DNA from: Lamellibrachia satsuma
Taxonomy: Eukaryota > Annelida > Polychaeta > Sabellida > Siboglinidae
DNA length: 64,000 bases
Direction: 5' to 3'
Assembly (NCBI GenBank): GCA_033239005.1
Contig: BSQZ01000014.1
Location: forward strand, 3,795,501-3,859,500
Below are positions 22,673 through 35,314 of this stretch, piece by piece (positions within the stretch are counted from its first letter, which is position 1; each line of letters begins with the position of its first letter). Below the pieces are notes generated by a model. It ran no database searches. It was not told the origin of the DNA and saw only the letters and a program-made list of their open reading frames with translations. The position numbers were made by a program, and so were the translations under genes.

Positions 22673-25600
22673 CTACAATGCGAGCATCGCAATGTAACTT
22701 GCTGCAATTGTCATGCTATTCGGAGAGCGATGAAAGACTTGCAACATTTCCAAATTAACGAATACAGACTACCTATATGTCCACCATATACTAATAAGCA
22801 TAAATAATAATTGTACAATCTACCAGTTTCGTGTTCTGGATTCTTCTTCGAAACCACTACACGCCATACACAGACTTGGGGCAATTACAACTTACCACTA
22901 CACACCATACACAGACTAGGGGCAATTACAACTCACCACTGCACACCATACACAGACTTGGGGCAATTACAACTCACCACTGCACACCATACACAGACTT
23001 GGGGCACTTACAACTCACCACTACACACCATACACAGACTTGGGGCAATTACAACTCACCACTACAAACCATACACAGACTTGGGGCAATTACAACTCAC
23101 CACTACACACCATACACAGACTTGGGGCACTTACAAAACTCACCACTACACACCATACACAGACTTGGGGCAATTACAACTCACCACTACAAACCATACA
23201 CAGACTTGGGGCAATTACAACTCACCACTACACACCATACACAGACTTGGGGCAATTACAACTCACCACTACACACCATACACAGACTTGGGGCAATTAC
23301 AACTCACCACTACACACCATACACAGACTTGGGGCAATTACAACTCACCACTACACACCATACACAGACTTGGGGCAATTACAACTCACCACTACACACC
23401 ATACACAGACTTGGGGCAATTACAACTCACCACTACACACCATACACAGACTTGGGGCAATTACAACTCACCACTACACACCATACACAGACTTGGGGCA
23501 ATTACAACTCACCACTACACACCATACACAGACTTGAGGCAATTACAACTCACCACTACACACCATACACAGACTTGGGGCAATTACAACTCACCACTAC
23601 ACACCATACACAGACTTGGGGCAATTACAACTCACCACTACACACCATACACAGACTTGGGGCAATTACAACTCACCACTACACACCATACACAGACTTG
23701 GGGCAATTACAACTCACCACTACACACCATACACAGACTTGAGGCAATTACAACTCACCACTACACACCATACACAGACTTGGGGCAATTACAACTCACC
23801 ACTACACACCATACACAGACTTGGGGCAATTACAACTCACCACTACACACCATACACAGACTTGGGGCAATTACAACTCACCACTACACACCATACACAG
23901 ACTTGGTTCAATTACAACTCACCACTACACACCATACACAGACTTGGGGCAATTACAACTCACCACTACACACCATACACAGACTTGGGGCAATTACAAC
24001 TCACCACTACACACCATACACAGACTTGGGGCAATTACAACTCACCACTACACACCATACACAGACTTGGGGCAATTACAACTCACCACTACACACCATA
24101 CACAGACTTGGGGCAATTACATTATATCAATTCCAATTCCACACCAATTAGAGATACCAATTAACATTATCAATTTCATATCGAAGTAAACATGTGTTAA
24201 CAGAGCAATCACAGACATACTAAAATTTTAGAGCAGCTTTATTTAGAACATTACATGATGTAAATGAAAAAGTAATTGAAAATACCAATTACATTTTCAT
24301 CAATTCCAAACAGTGTTTATCGCGGTTTTACCACCAAGCAGCGAAAACATAAACCGTAAAATACGGGTGTTGCGAAAATGAAGTTTATGAACAAGAGAAA
24401 GTTTGGTTCTTACTGAGTCCCTGAAGGCTCCTTATAGTTGACATTGGACGCGGCCCTACGCCGACGCTTGCACGGTGACGCTTCTGGCAGATTTATAGAC
24501 GTCCTGCAACATATTGAATGGCATTAGTGATGTGGCAACCTAAGCTGGTAGATTCATAGACGTCCTGCAACAGATTAAGTGGCATTAGTGATGTGGCAAC
24601 CTAAGCTGGCAGATTCATAGATGTCCTGCAACAGATTAAATGGCTTTAGTGATGTGGCAACCTAAGCTGGCAGATTCATAGATGTCCTGCAACAGATTGA
24701 ATGGCATTAGTGATGTGGCAACCTAAGCTGGTAGATTCATAGAAGTCCTGCAACAGATTGAATGGCATTAGTGATGTGGCAACCTAAGCTGGCAGATTCA
24801 TAGACGTCCTGCACCAGATTGAATGGCATTAGTGATGTGGCAACCTAAGTTGGTAGATTCATAGACGTCCTGCACCAGATTGAATGGCATTAGTGATGTG
24901 GCAACATAAGCTGGTAGATTCATAGACGTCCAGCAACATGTTGAATGGCATTAGTGATGTGGCAACCTAAGCTGGTAGATTCATAGACGTCCTGCAACAG
25001 ATTGAATGGCATTAGTGATGTGGCAACCTAAGCTGGTAGATTCATAGACGTCCTGCACCAGATTGAATGGCATTAGTGATGTGGCAACCTAAGCTGGTAG
25101 AGTTGATCACATTTTAAAGTATAAGTATGTGACAGTACAGCCTAACCTCACTTTATGGTCACCTTGGGACAGTCCCAAATTATTTCCATAACAGTAAAGT
25201 ATAGGATATTACTCCTGCTAATACAGTTACCTCACTTTTTAGGACACTTTGCCCCAGTCCCAAGTGACCTTAATAGTGAGGTTCAACTGTAATTCCCAGG
25301 GCAGGGTCCAATTATGTAAGCATAACTGATTACACTTACAGGAAAAACAATTTTGTTTACTAAAATTATGGTTTAGAAATAATGTCATAATTATAATTGA
25401 TTACTCTCATGTAACTGTAACAATTATAATTAATTAGTTTTTCTCCCATATCACAATCATTACTATGTCGGATTGGAAACTCTAATCAAAACTTACATTA
25501 TCAGCTTTGGTACAGTTACGAGGTTAGAATAATGAATAATGTAATGAATTAACTAACCTGTTAATAATTGATTCCCGTTGCTTTGTGCAGACAGTGGGGT

Positions 25601-28600
25601 TCCGTGGCGTACCAGTCTGTGCACGCATTGTCTCGCCACTGCTGTCTGCAGATCGCTTTCTCTTTGTCACAGAATGTTTTTCTGTCTGTACTAAGTCTTT
25701 CTTGGCTGTTTGTTTCTTACATGAAACAAATGTGCTGTCAGTGCGACTCTTGTCTGAAGCCGGACCAGTAGACACTGTGACACCTGTCACCACATCAGAG
25801 TCAAAGTCCCTGTCACCATCCCTGTCTGACGCATCATCAACAACGATGTTGGATCTCACACTTCTACGTTTCTGGTGTTGTGCCCTGTTGTTTTTCTCTG
25901 TGCTCAAAACCTCTCCAGATTTTGAATTAGGGGTCCCTTTAACCACTGGCCTCTGTCCAACCTGTCTTTGTCTGACCAGAGAATCCGTTTCTTTTTTAGT
26001 AGTCTTTGACTCTTTCTGTTTCACTATCAACTCTGATTCTTTCACTGTTAACACTGCCTCTTTCTGTTTCTCCTTTGACATGGTTTCTTTTGCAATAGAC
26101 TCATCCTCTTTCTGTTTCACTTTTGACTTGCTCTCTTTCACTTTCACTATAGATTCATCCTCTTTCCGTTTCACCTTTGACTTAGTATATTTTGTAATAG
26201 ACTCATTATCTTTTTGTTTTACCTTTGACTTGGTATCTTTCTCTTTCACAATAGACTCAGCCTCTTTCATAATTGATTCTGTATCGTTCTCTTTCACTAT
26301 AGACTTATCATCTTTCCGTTTTACCTTTGACTTGGTATCTTTCACTTTCACAATAGACTCATCGTCTTTCTGCTCCACCTTTGAATTGGTATCTTTCACT
26401 TTCAATATAGACTCGTAGTCTTTCTGCTTCACCCTTGACTTGGTATTTTTCACTTTCACTATAGACTCATCCTCTTTCCGTTTGATCTTAGACTCTCTCC
26501 TACTGGCAGCCTTGTTCATTGACTTGTCCCTGCTGTGTTCAGTCACAGAACCACCAACGCTCCTTAGACTTTGCTGAAACAAACGACTTAATTATTACCG
26601 TTTTATAAACTAGCAAAAATGCCCGTCCCCAGGACAGGATGTACAATTGCAACGTATTTTTTCTACTATATTTAATATAAACCGCCCACATAGTTAAATG
26701 TTATGTGCCAGATGGCACTACACTACAGATGTTTCTGTTTCTGTTAATTAATTGGCATACCTCAACTGGGTATTGTGCCAATGGTTAATGAGAAAAAATT
26801 ATTTACACGATAAAACAAATGGTGAGCAATATCATGCATACAAACAATATTTATATTTTTATTATACTACTTTCATTATGTATGTCATGAAACATACTTT
26901 ATATCAACTTCTAATAAACAGTATCAAATTTCAGAGAAACAATATCTGTAATTTCTCTACTGGGGCCATATGCATGAAGGCCGGATAGCTCCCTTATCTG
27001 CGGTTATCTTCTATCCGGCGGTTAAACTGCAACAGTTTGACCAACACCACTTGACCAGCATATTTATTTTCTATGTAGTTTACAACCACCAAAAAATCTT
27101 TTATATTACCAACGAAGCATTTTATCAGAAAACCTTGTAGAAGAATTCCAAAGGTTCCTCACCTTGCTACAGCTTATGTCAGGCGTCACGTGACCTGTCC
27201 CGATGTCATCACACATCAACTTGGCAGCACCAGTCTCCTCGTCAGCAGGTTTGTCACTGCTTACATTTGTCTTTCCGTTCCTGCGACTACATCTCACGTT
27301 GTCATCGTCACCTTCTGCACTGTCGGTAGTGTCACTGCTATCAGCCGACATACGTGATGCATCAGGACTGTTGAGAACATATACAACGGAATTACTACAC
27401 TTTCTGCTGGGTCTCTTAATCCGACTAATGACATCATTCAACACATTACCACCACTAGGGGCAAACACGCTATCATCGCCAGATGTCAGCTTGTTGTCCA
27501 GATCGGAGACGTCACAGTTCTTATTCTCGAGTGCTTGTTCAGCATTGGTCGGCTGGTCATCAGGCAGGGCAACGTCCGACAGTAGCGCCACAGCGTCAAC
27601 AGTGTAACTAGCATAACTGACTTGCTTGCTCCGAGCCCGCCGCGGCTTAGTTCGCTTCCCATTTCCCAAAGTCAGCATTATTCCGTGTGGGCTCTCCCCG
27701 ACGTTGGCTTCGTTCGACGCGTCATCACTGCTACTGTCCTTGCTCAACGTTGTATTATAGTGCTCACGGAAGTCACTGTACTTTGTGCGAACCATTATCA
27801 CCGATTCGTTCATTGATAGATCAAACACAGACTTTGGCTCATCCGATGCATCTGTGTCCTTCACAGGAACGTCAGCGATTTTATTTGATGTCGCACGTGA
27901 CTTGGACCGAGCGGTAACCCGTGGCAACATGGACATGCCCTTCGGTGGTGCCATCTGGCTCAATTTTCCAGTTGTAAACGCCATCTGGCCAGGCTTTGTG
28001 ATGTACGTGCTGAACTTCTTTAGCCCTGTCTCGCTGACACTACTCCCATCACCTATGGTCTGGGCATCATCTTCAGATGCCACCAGATCAACCTTCTGTG
28101 CCAACTTCTTAGCATTAGATTTCCTTGAGGTTTTACTGTTGCCTTTCTTCAAAGTCAACTTATGTTTTGATGGCTTATCAGTCTTCTTGGACAGTTTCTT
28201 TGCTGCCACTTTCCTGGTTTCGGTGGTCTTTGGATCTTTTGAAGCGTCCTGTTTTGGCACCTCCCTGACCAACACACCTGTGTCCCCTGCTGTAGTATTA
28301 GCCAAGAACGACGGCTCGTGCGCGGTCTCCTTGTTGATGTAGGCTGGCATTGATATTTTACTGCAGTTGACTTCGAAAGGCACATTCAGCACTCCAGTCA
28401 TTTCCATATCTTCATCCGAATAAATCGTCTGTTCCTGTGCGACGTTCCCGACACGCTTTGAGTCGGCATCAGGCGACGCAATCATGATGTCATCTTCGTC
28501 ATTCACAAGAATGTTCCCAAACTCCTCCTCCAAGATCCCTACCTCTTCCTCCGGCGCTTCCCCACTTTCTTCCTCAGCACGCATTTCCATGCTGCCCAGT

Positions 28601-31600
28601 GTTTCCCCAGTAGTAGAGCTAGCTGGTCTCAGAACAAAAGTACTGCGTCTGTCACCGGTGACATCACTGCTGGACACTGATACGACCTTCTCGTTGGTCG
28701 AAGAAACCATGACACGACTTGCTCTCTTCAACTTAGTGAGTTTCTTGATATAACTCGACGATGTTTCCGCGATTTTACCTCCTCCGTTGTCTCCAACATT
28801 GCCATCGAACTTTTCTTTCCTCTGAAGTGCCGGTAGAGGGCGCTCATCAGCCCTGTAGCGTCCGGCGTCCCGTCGCCCGAACGCTTCCTCCATGGTCATA
28901 CCTTCAAAGGTACCATTCAATGGCGTTGAATCTGTTGTTACTTGCTGTGACTTTCTCCCAGGAACATCAGACAAAATCTGTTGCGAGCGACGCTCATTTG
29001 ACGTCATAACATTAGTAGAAGGTTGACACTGTGGCGATGCAGGGGTAAGAACAGAGCATGAATTATACTCAGACCCCGTCTGACGATCACTGCCTCTTCG
29101 CTGACGACTGTGAGACCGGGACACAGGAAGAAACCGACGACCTACAACAACCAACCAGTGTCAGCACCCAACGTGATATACGACCTACAACAACCAACCA
29201 ATGTCAGCACCCAACGTGATATACGACCTACAACAACCAACCAGTGTCAGCACCCAACGTGATATACGACCTACAACAACCAACCAGTGTCAGCACCCAA
29301 CGTGATATACGACCTACAACAACCAACCAATGTCAGCACCCAACGTGATATACGACCTACAACAACCAACCAGTGTCAGCACCCAACGTGATATACACAG
29401 AACATATCTGAACATACATTGATGGACCCTGAAAAAGCCAAACGAAATTAAAACTCCGTCTTCAGCTGCCATTTTTTCTGACTCGTCTCATTTCATACAT
29501 ATATGCAATTGATTGTCTGATTTGTTATTAATTAAACAAAGGATGTGGGGGTCACGCCCAAACCAAACGAACTACAGGCTGGTTTTAAAAAGTTTAACAT
29601 AACCACCCAACATTGAACAAAGACCTGCTTTCCTTAAACAGATGTCAGTATCACTGTGGTTCTTGCTCCGTCATACTCAAAAGTGCTTGATTACATGAGC
29701 GGTTTTAGTCCAAATAAATTTTGTGCATATAGACATGTCTAGAAATTGTGATTTTTCATTCAAAGTATCATCTTGTTAAAAAACCTCTAAACACCACTTA
29801 GAAGCTGTTTCGAGACTACCAATACTAATGTGTAACTGCATGACGTAATCCCATAACGTGCGTAGTAGTTTGTTCTAGCCAGAGGCTCAACGTGAAAATG
29901 GTAAAATATAGATGCAATATTATACATTTTAGTTATTGTAATTTGTTCATAAAAAACATGCTTACAGTAGACAAGCTGAACTGTAAAATGTGCCCCCAAT
30001 AAATGTGTTCTTGTAAACTTATGTATTGTTATGTATCGAAATACGTATCGTATCAAAAATATCACATATCGTATCTTTGTTTATCGTTGCAGCCCTAGTG
30101 TTGACTGAAGTCGACAAACGCCATTCATGTAAACCAGTCTTTACAGCCGAACCAGAAAATTTTCTCTGCTCCAGCCTCCTGAGCGATACTATCACATGCA
30201 TTCTGATCATACAAGGCTACTAACCTTCTGACGGCTCATCCTCCGTAAATGGAATAGGCATGGCATCCATGAACTGTGACTGCTCCAAGATGACACTGAG
30301 GTCAGGATGCCCCGTCATCGCGTTTGTGGCCAACTCCACGTCACCAAGGGATCGGTCAAGAGCAGCACTGGCCGCAACTATGTCTATGTCAGGTGCAGCT
30401 TGAGTGCAGCACTGAGGGGACTTCGGTTCATTTGTTGTCGGGGGGCCGTGGTAGTACACATTCCTGGCCAACGCAACCACAACAGGTGAAGGGAGGTAAA
30501 AGTCTTGGGCCTATGCACCATCAAAGTTACTAAAACAACCATTTGCAACCCCAATCAAGAATATCACACACAGCATCTTAATTTCATGGGCTGTCATACA
30601 ATTAGATAACCCTACGTCACAAGTACGGCAGTCTGGCAATGTTCACTCAGCAAATAAACATCTAGTGACTGGGAGTTTGTGGTGCTTTGGTGAATAACCG
30701 TCAGCCCTTCAATAAGGTAGGTAACATTTAACGCGTCACAACGCAAGTCTGGCTGCATTGATTTCCTAGAAATGTCAGGCACTTATTGGTGCCCTGGTCG
30801 ATATGTCAGGCACTTATTGGTGCCCTGGTCAATATGTCAGCTGCCATAAAAAGGTTGAAATTTGACCAGAATCTCTCACTTCTAGAAAAAATTCTAAGAA
30901 AACCACTAGTGCACTTGCCTACTTTCGCGGTTCCTTCTAACAAGATATATACTAGTATTAGTGTCCAATGTTAGTTATCAAAATTGCCTACAACATAAAT
31001 TTTTATTTACTAATCTGCCATTTTGTTTTCTCACTTCGTTCTGTGTCAGTTCACCTTAGGCCGGATTATTTCAAGTTTCTGAGTCAATATTTCGGCAAAC
31101 TGAATGACAGCATTAGTGAATCACACCATTATACTAATTCAGACAGTTAGAACAATGTTGCGGGCTTTTTTGAGGTAAATATCATGAAGTTGCCATCACA
31201 ATTTCGGCCGGCTTCGACAGCCTACACTACCATGGTAAATGACGAGGGTCCGATGGGCCTGTCTGAAACGGCATAGTCCGATGTTGGAAAAAATAAAAGT
31301 TCTCAACATATTTGATTCATTTTTGTTTTATTTTGTAGTTTGTAGTTTGCTTTCCTTTTCTGATGAAATACAAAAAGTAATATCCCCATAAGGAGTCTTT
31401 TTAGCAACAAAATGATACCTTAATCATATTTGTGTGATAATTATTAGTGATGTTATGATTTTTTTATTTTTAAAAGCACTCTTATGAATAATTCCGATTT
31501 GTGTACACCGTGGAAATTTATCATTGGTCACTCCTAGGGTTAAAAGCAAAATTGTTAATTATCGCAGAAGGGCAGGTTACACATAGATGACATTTTTGGG

Positions 31601-34600
31601 GGATTCTCAATAGGCCGATGGCTTCTTTGCCCACTTGTTATGGTTTTTGTTTTGGGTGGCAATCTTGTTAAATCTTGTAGCTTCCAATGTAGACTAATCA
31701 ACCTACTTGCATGCTGAGGGCATGTCATCTCCTGCTGGGGTAGCTGGTCGACATACTGATGAAGTTCGACTGGTGGAGATGTCCAACGCCCCATGGATGA
31801 GTTCAACAGTTGAAAGTAGCTGCATGCATACCTTGCTCAACACCTGCTTCGTGTCGTCCATACGACTCTAAAAAACACATCATAGTTGGTACGCTGCAGC
31901 AGATATGTTCATTTTCTGAATAGATGTTGCAGTATTGACTTTAAAGGAATCCTTTCTCTTGCCCATGCACATCGAGATCACACATCTGAAACAGTTTGTG
32001 AGGTGCATGCTTTGCCATTTCCGTTTTGTTTATGTTGTTTTTCTCCAACACAAACAGTGGAGCACTTTCCCAATATTCCCGTTTACATGTTACAATGACA
32101 AATCAAAACTTAAATTATGAGCGACATATCGGTTGAGTTCAGTATTAAATGAAAAACTTTCTGCTTTGTTTTCATGTTTTAAATGTTAAAAAAAGTCATG
32201 GCAATTTTTAGTCTTTTTTTTGTAGTTATCGCGTACCGGTAGGCTCATAGGCTTATCGAATTACCTCGAGTACACGTACACATATTCCTATGATGTCATA
32301 AAATGTGTGTATGTGTACTGATCCTGGACACTCCCGGTTTTTATACGCTGTTCTGTTTAAATATTCGACGGTGATTCTGAATGTAGTAAATGACTAAATG
32401 AAGTGTTGATTTTCGTTGTTATTTTAGACAGTTTTTGAACCAATCGATCGGCACAAGTGGATGACAACTGGATGCGACTTTGGTTAGTAGAGGATTCAGA
32501 AACTGATTTTGAGGGTTTCCACCGAGGAAGGGTTTTTGACAATTTCGCTTATAGAGACGCTCTTGAATCTGGATGGATGGCGGGTCCAAGAATAATTATT
32601 TTCTAGTTGTGTTTTGTTACCTGAAAAATAAAAAATTTTAAATAAATGTTATACACATCTCGTGTTTGTGGTCACTAGTACAACAAGTATTAAAGTTTAT
32701 AAATGCAATAAATGTAGCTGTCATTCTTCTAAAACTGATATTTTTCAAAGTGAAAAAAATGGTGATACTCAGAAATTCTGAAGGTTTCATTTACTGATAC
32801 TTGTGTTTAAAAAATAATCAATCACTGTCATTATGCCATCTGAAGTCGACTGTTGTTATAAATATTTTTTTATGAACTGAAACATTTAAAAAATATATAT
32901 ATGGTAAAGTTAAAATGAACCAACATTTATCAAAATTCACACCATTCAAAAGATAATTTAATTAGCTTTCATTTTCATATGTAGTTTATAGTACTTGCCG
33001 ACACATAAACCATAATAAATATAACATGAACAAGGAATGTTCAGAAAAAAATATTAAATTGGTGCGAAAGCAAGTTTGCTTGGGACCTAGGAGGCTTATT
33101 TTAGATGGGCCTCTGGGAAAAAAGAGTTAACCCCAACGAGGCTGTGCACGTCGCATGTATTTTTAACATGGTTGAGATATGCAGTTACATTTTTATTTGT
33201 TTTATGGTGGATTTACACACAACAAAAACTCTTACAATGCTGTACTGTACAGCATTTGGATGTAAACATGACTCAGCGAGGTATAGAGAGCCTTTTTTCC
33301 GATTTCCTCTGGAAAAACAGATAGTAGTGAAGCAATGAATTCACAATTGCGATCAGGCTTGTTGGAAGCCCACGCGATATGCTAGACTTTGTTCAGCCCA
33401 TTTTGAAGAGTCGTGTTTTGAAGTTGATATATTTACATCAACTAATGGGTCAAGATCCTTCAAAACGTCAGCAACAGAGAACGTTAAAGTCCGAAGTGGT
33501 TCCCACAATCTTCCAGCATGTACCTCAGCTGAAGGCTTCAACACAACACAAACACTCGATCAAGAGAACTGTCAAATCAGAACAGCGGTTAGTAAACAAT
33601 GAATGGATGGACTATCTTGCTAAATAAGTTGATTTTAGATGCAAACAGCATGACCAAACTTATTGGCAAGTATGTTACTAAAATCGTCTATGTCTACGAT
33701 CAGGCATTTAAAGTTGGAGTTGTGGGAAACCTAGTCTGCACTCTCGACGTACAATTCTGAACAAATATACCCATGCACAAAAGATTGCAAATGGTTAGTT
33801 TTCAAGTACAAAGGCTTCAAAAATGCCTTTGGTATCACTTTAAGCTGACAAGGGGATGTTTCCCGAATAATTTTAGGCAGTTATTTTAATTGCATTACAA
33901 TTTTTGTTTACATTTGTTACAACTGAAAAGTCTCAAGTAGTATTTTTTTAAAAACAATTTATAGCTGTGCAGCTGCACTTGGCTTATATGGACCAAATCT
34001 ATACCATAGTGAAGTTTCAACTCAGTGTCAACTATACAACTTTGATGATCAATTGCTTTTAAAGTTGGGGTCAGCTTCCTCTTATTACAAATATAATTTT
34101 TTGACAACTGTATTTGTAAACAAACAGTTAACACTATGTAACACATTCTACTCTTGAGTGCCGAATAAATGTCCCTATACGCGTATTTATTTCATGAAAA
34201 ATGTCATCCTATACGCACCTTATTTGGCAATATATGATTATTAAATTTAAACATTTGTGCCAGGCTATATTCTCCGATAATCATGGCAAATTGTGCAGGG
34301 TATAATTTTTAGAAGAGCAATTGCTCTCACTCCCTACTGTTAGTGCTAATCAATCATCCACGGAGCTGCTTACCGCTCGCGCTAAAACAACTTGCTCCCA
34401 ACTAGAGCTGCATGTGGCTCCCTCCGATGACTACATTTTCATCCTTTCAAACAACAATTGTGAATTTAGCGGGATCCCGTGCTTCTGAGGATTCTAGATT
34501 TTGATCCAGAAGCATTAGACCGTTAGATTTCCAAGATTAGATGAATTTGCATTTTTTTTTAATATTAAGACTATCGAGAGAATGATTTGAGATATATTAA

Positions 34601-35272
34601 TATACTTGGCCAGATTCACGGAAATCAAACGAATTTTATTTAGCATTTTAAAATAAATTAGGATCATTTAAAATACACTTGGATGACAACGGCTACCTGG
34701 ATCCTGAGCTGGACCTCGGCCTCGATGGCGTTCTCCTTGAGACCAGCTACGTGCTGCAGGTTGCTCAGTTGCTGCTGCGTGTGTTGCTGCTCCTCCTGTA
34801 GCTGGATGATGATCTGTTGAGCCACGTTGAGGTCCTGGCGCTTCATCTCCAGGGCCTTGGCCAGGGCCCGGTTGTTGGTGCGCAATGTCTGCTTCAGCAG
34901 GGTCGAGTTCACTGCAGTAGGGCACGATACAAATAATCAATAAAATACAATATGTTGCATATATCATATTTGCCAATATGTACCATAATATGCAGAAATT
35001 AAATAAAGTTGCTCTAAAATATATGTTATTTTGGGGCGTGTCCAGACATGAAAGTAGAACCAGGCATGGGGTCAATTCCGTTTCGTCAATTCCAATTCCG
35101 CCTTGAAAAAATCATTTCCAAATTGTCATTTCCAATTCCAACTTTTAAAATCCTTGGCTATGGAAAAATTCAAATTCGATTCATTTTAACAGTTTTATTT
35201 GTAATTGAAATCATGTGTGCACAATCATATTTAATGAGATATGATTAACAAATTAACTATTGTTCATTCAAC

Positions 35273-35314
<42 letters not shown>

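Noticed and set aside
22811..24164. 446-, 303-, 182- and 165-residue ORFs of THHTQTWGNYNSPL type
   Set aside because: Frame-independent translations of a 41-bp minisatellite in a shugoshin intron; the same repeat is open in all three frames.
24410..24415. Stop codon TAA directly after YKEPSGTQ as the end of shugoshin
   Set aside because: A GTAAGA donor overlaps it, and splicing to 22672 restores the family motif KLRQGDPHT in phase.
24414..24490. Acceptor at CTGCCAG (24484) for the SGO-box exon
   Set aside because: It would need incoming phase 1, but the previous exon leaves phase 2; the TTGCAG acceptor at 24504 fits phase and consensus.
22862..25103. CRISPR-like regular arrays (41-bp and 61-bp periodicity)
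   Set aside because: The whole unit repeats with no unique spacers, and the DNA is eukaryotic; these are minisatellites.
25585..26418. 277-residue plus-strand ORF rich in Phe and Ser
   Set aside because: Exact antisense of the Lys-rich shugoshin exon; composition is what the reverse strand of lysine and glutamate codons gives.
32357..32542. Minus-strand ORF DRLVQKLSKITTKINTSF as the missing shugoshin exon
   Set aside because: Could not find borders giving 3n+2 bases in the required phase; left as unresolved sequence.
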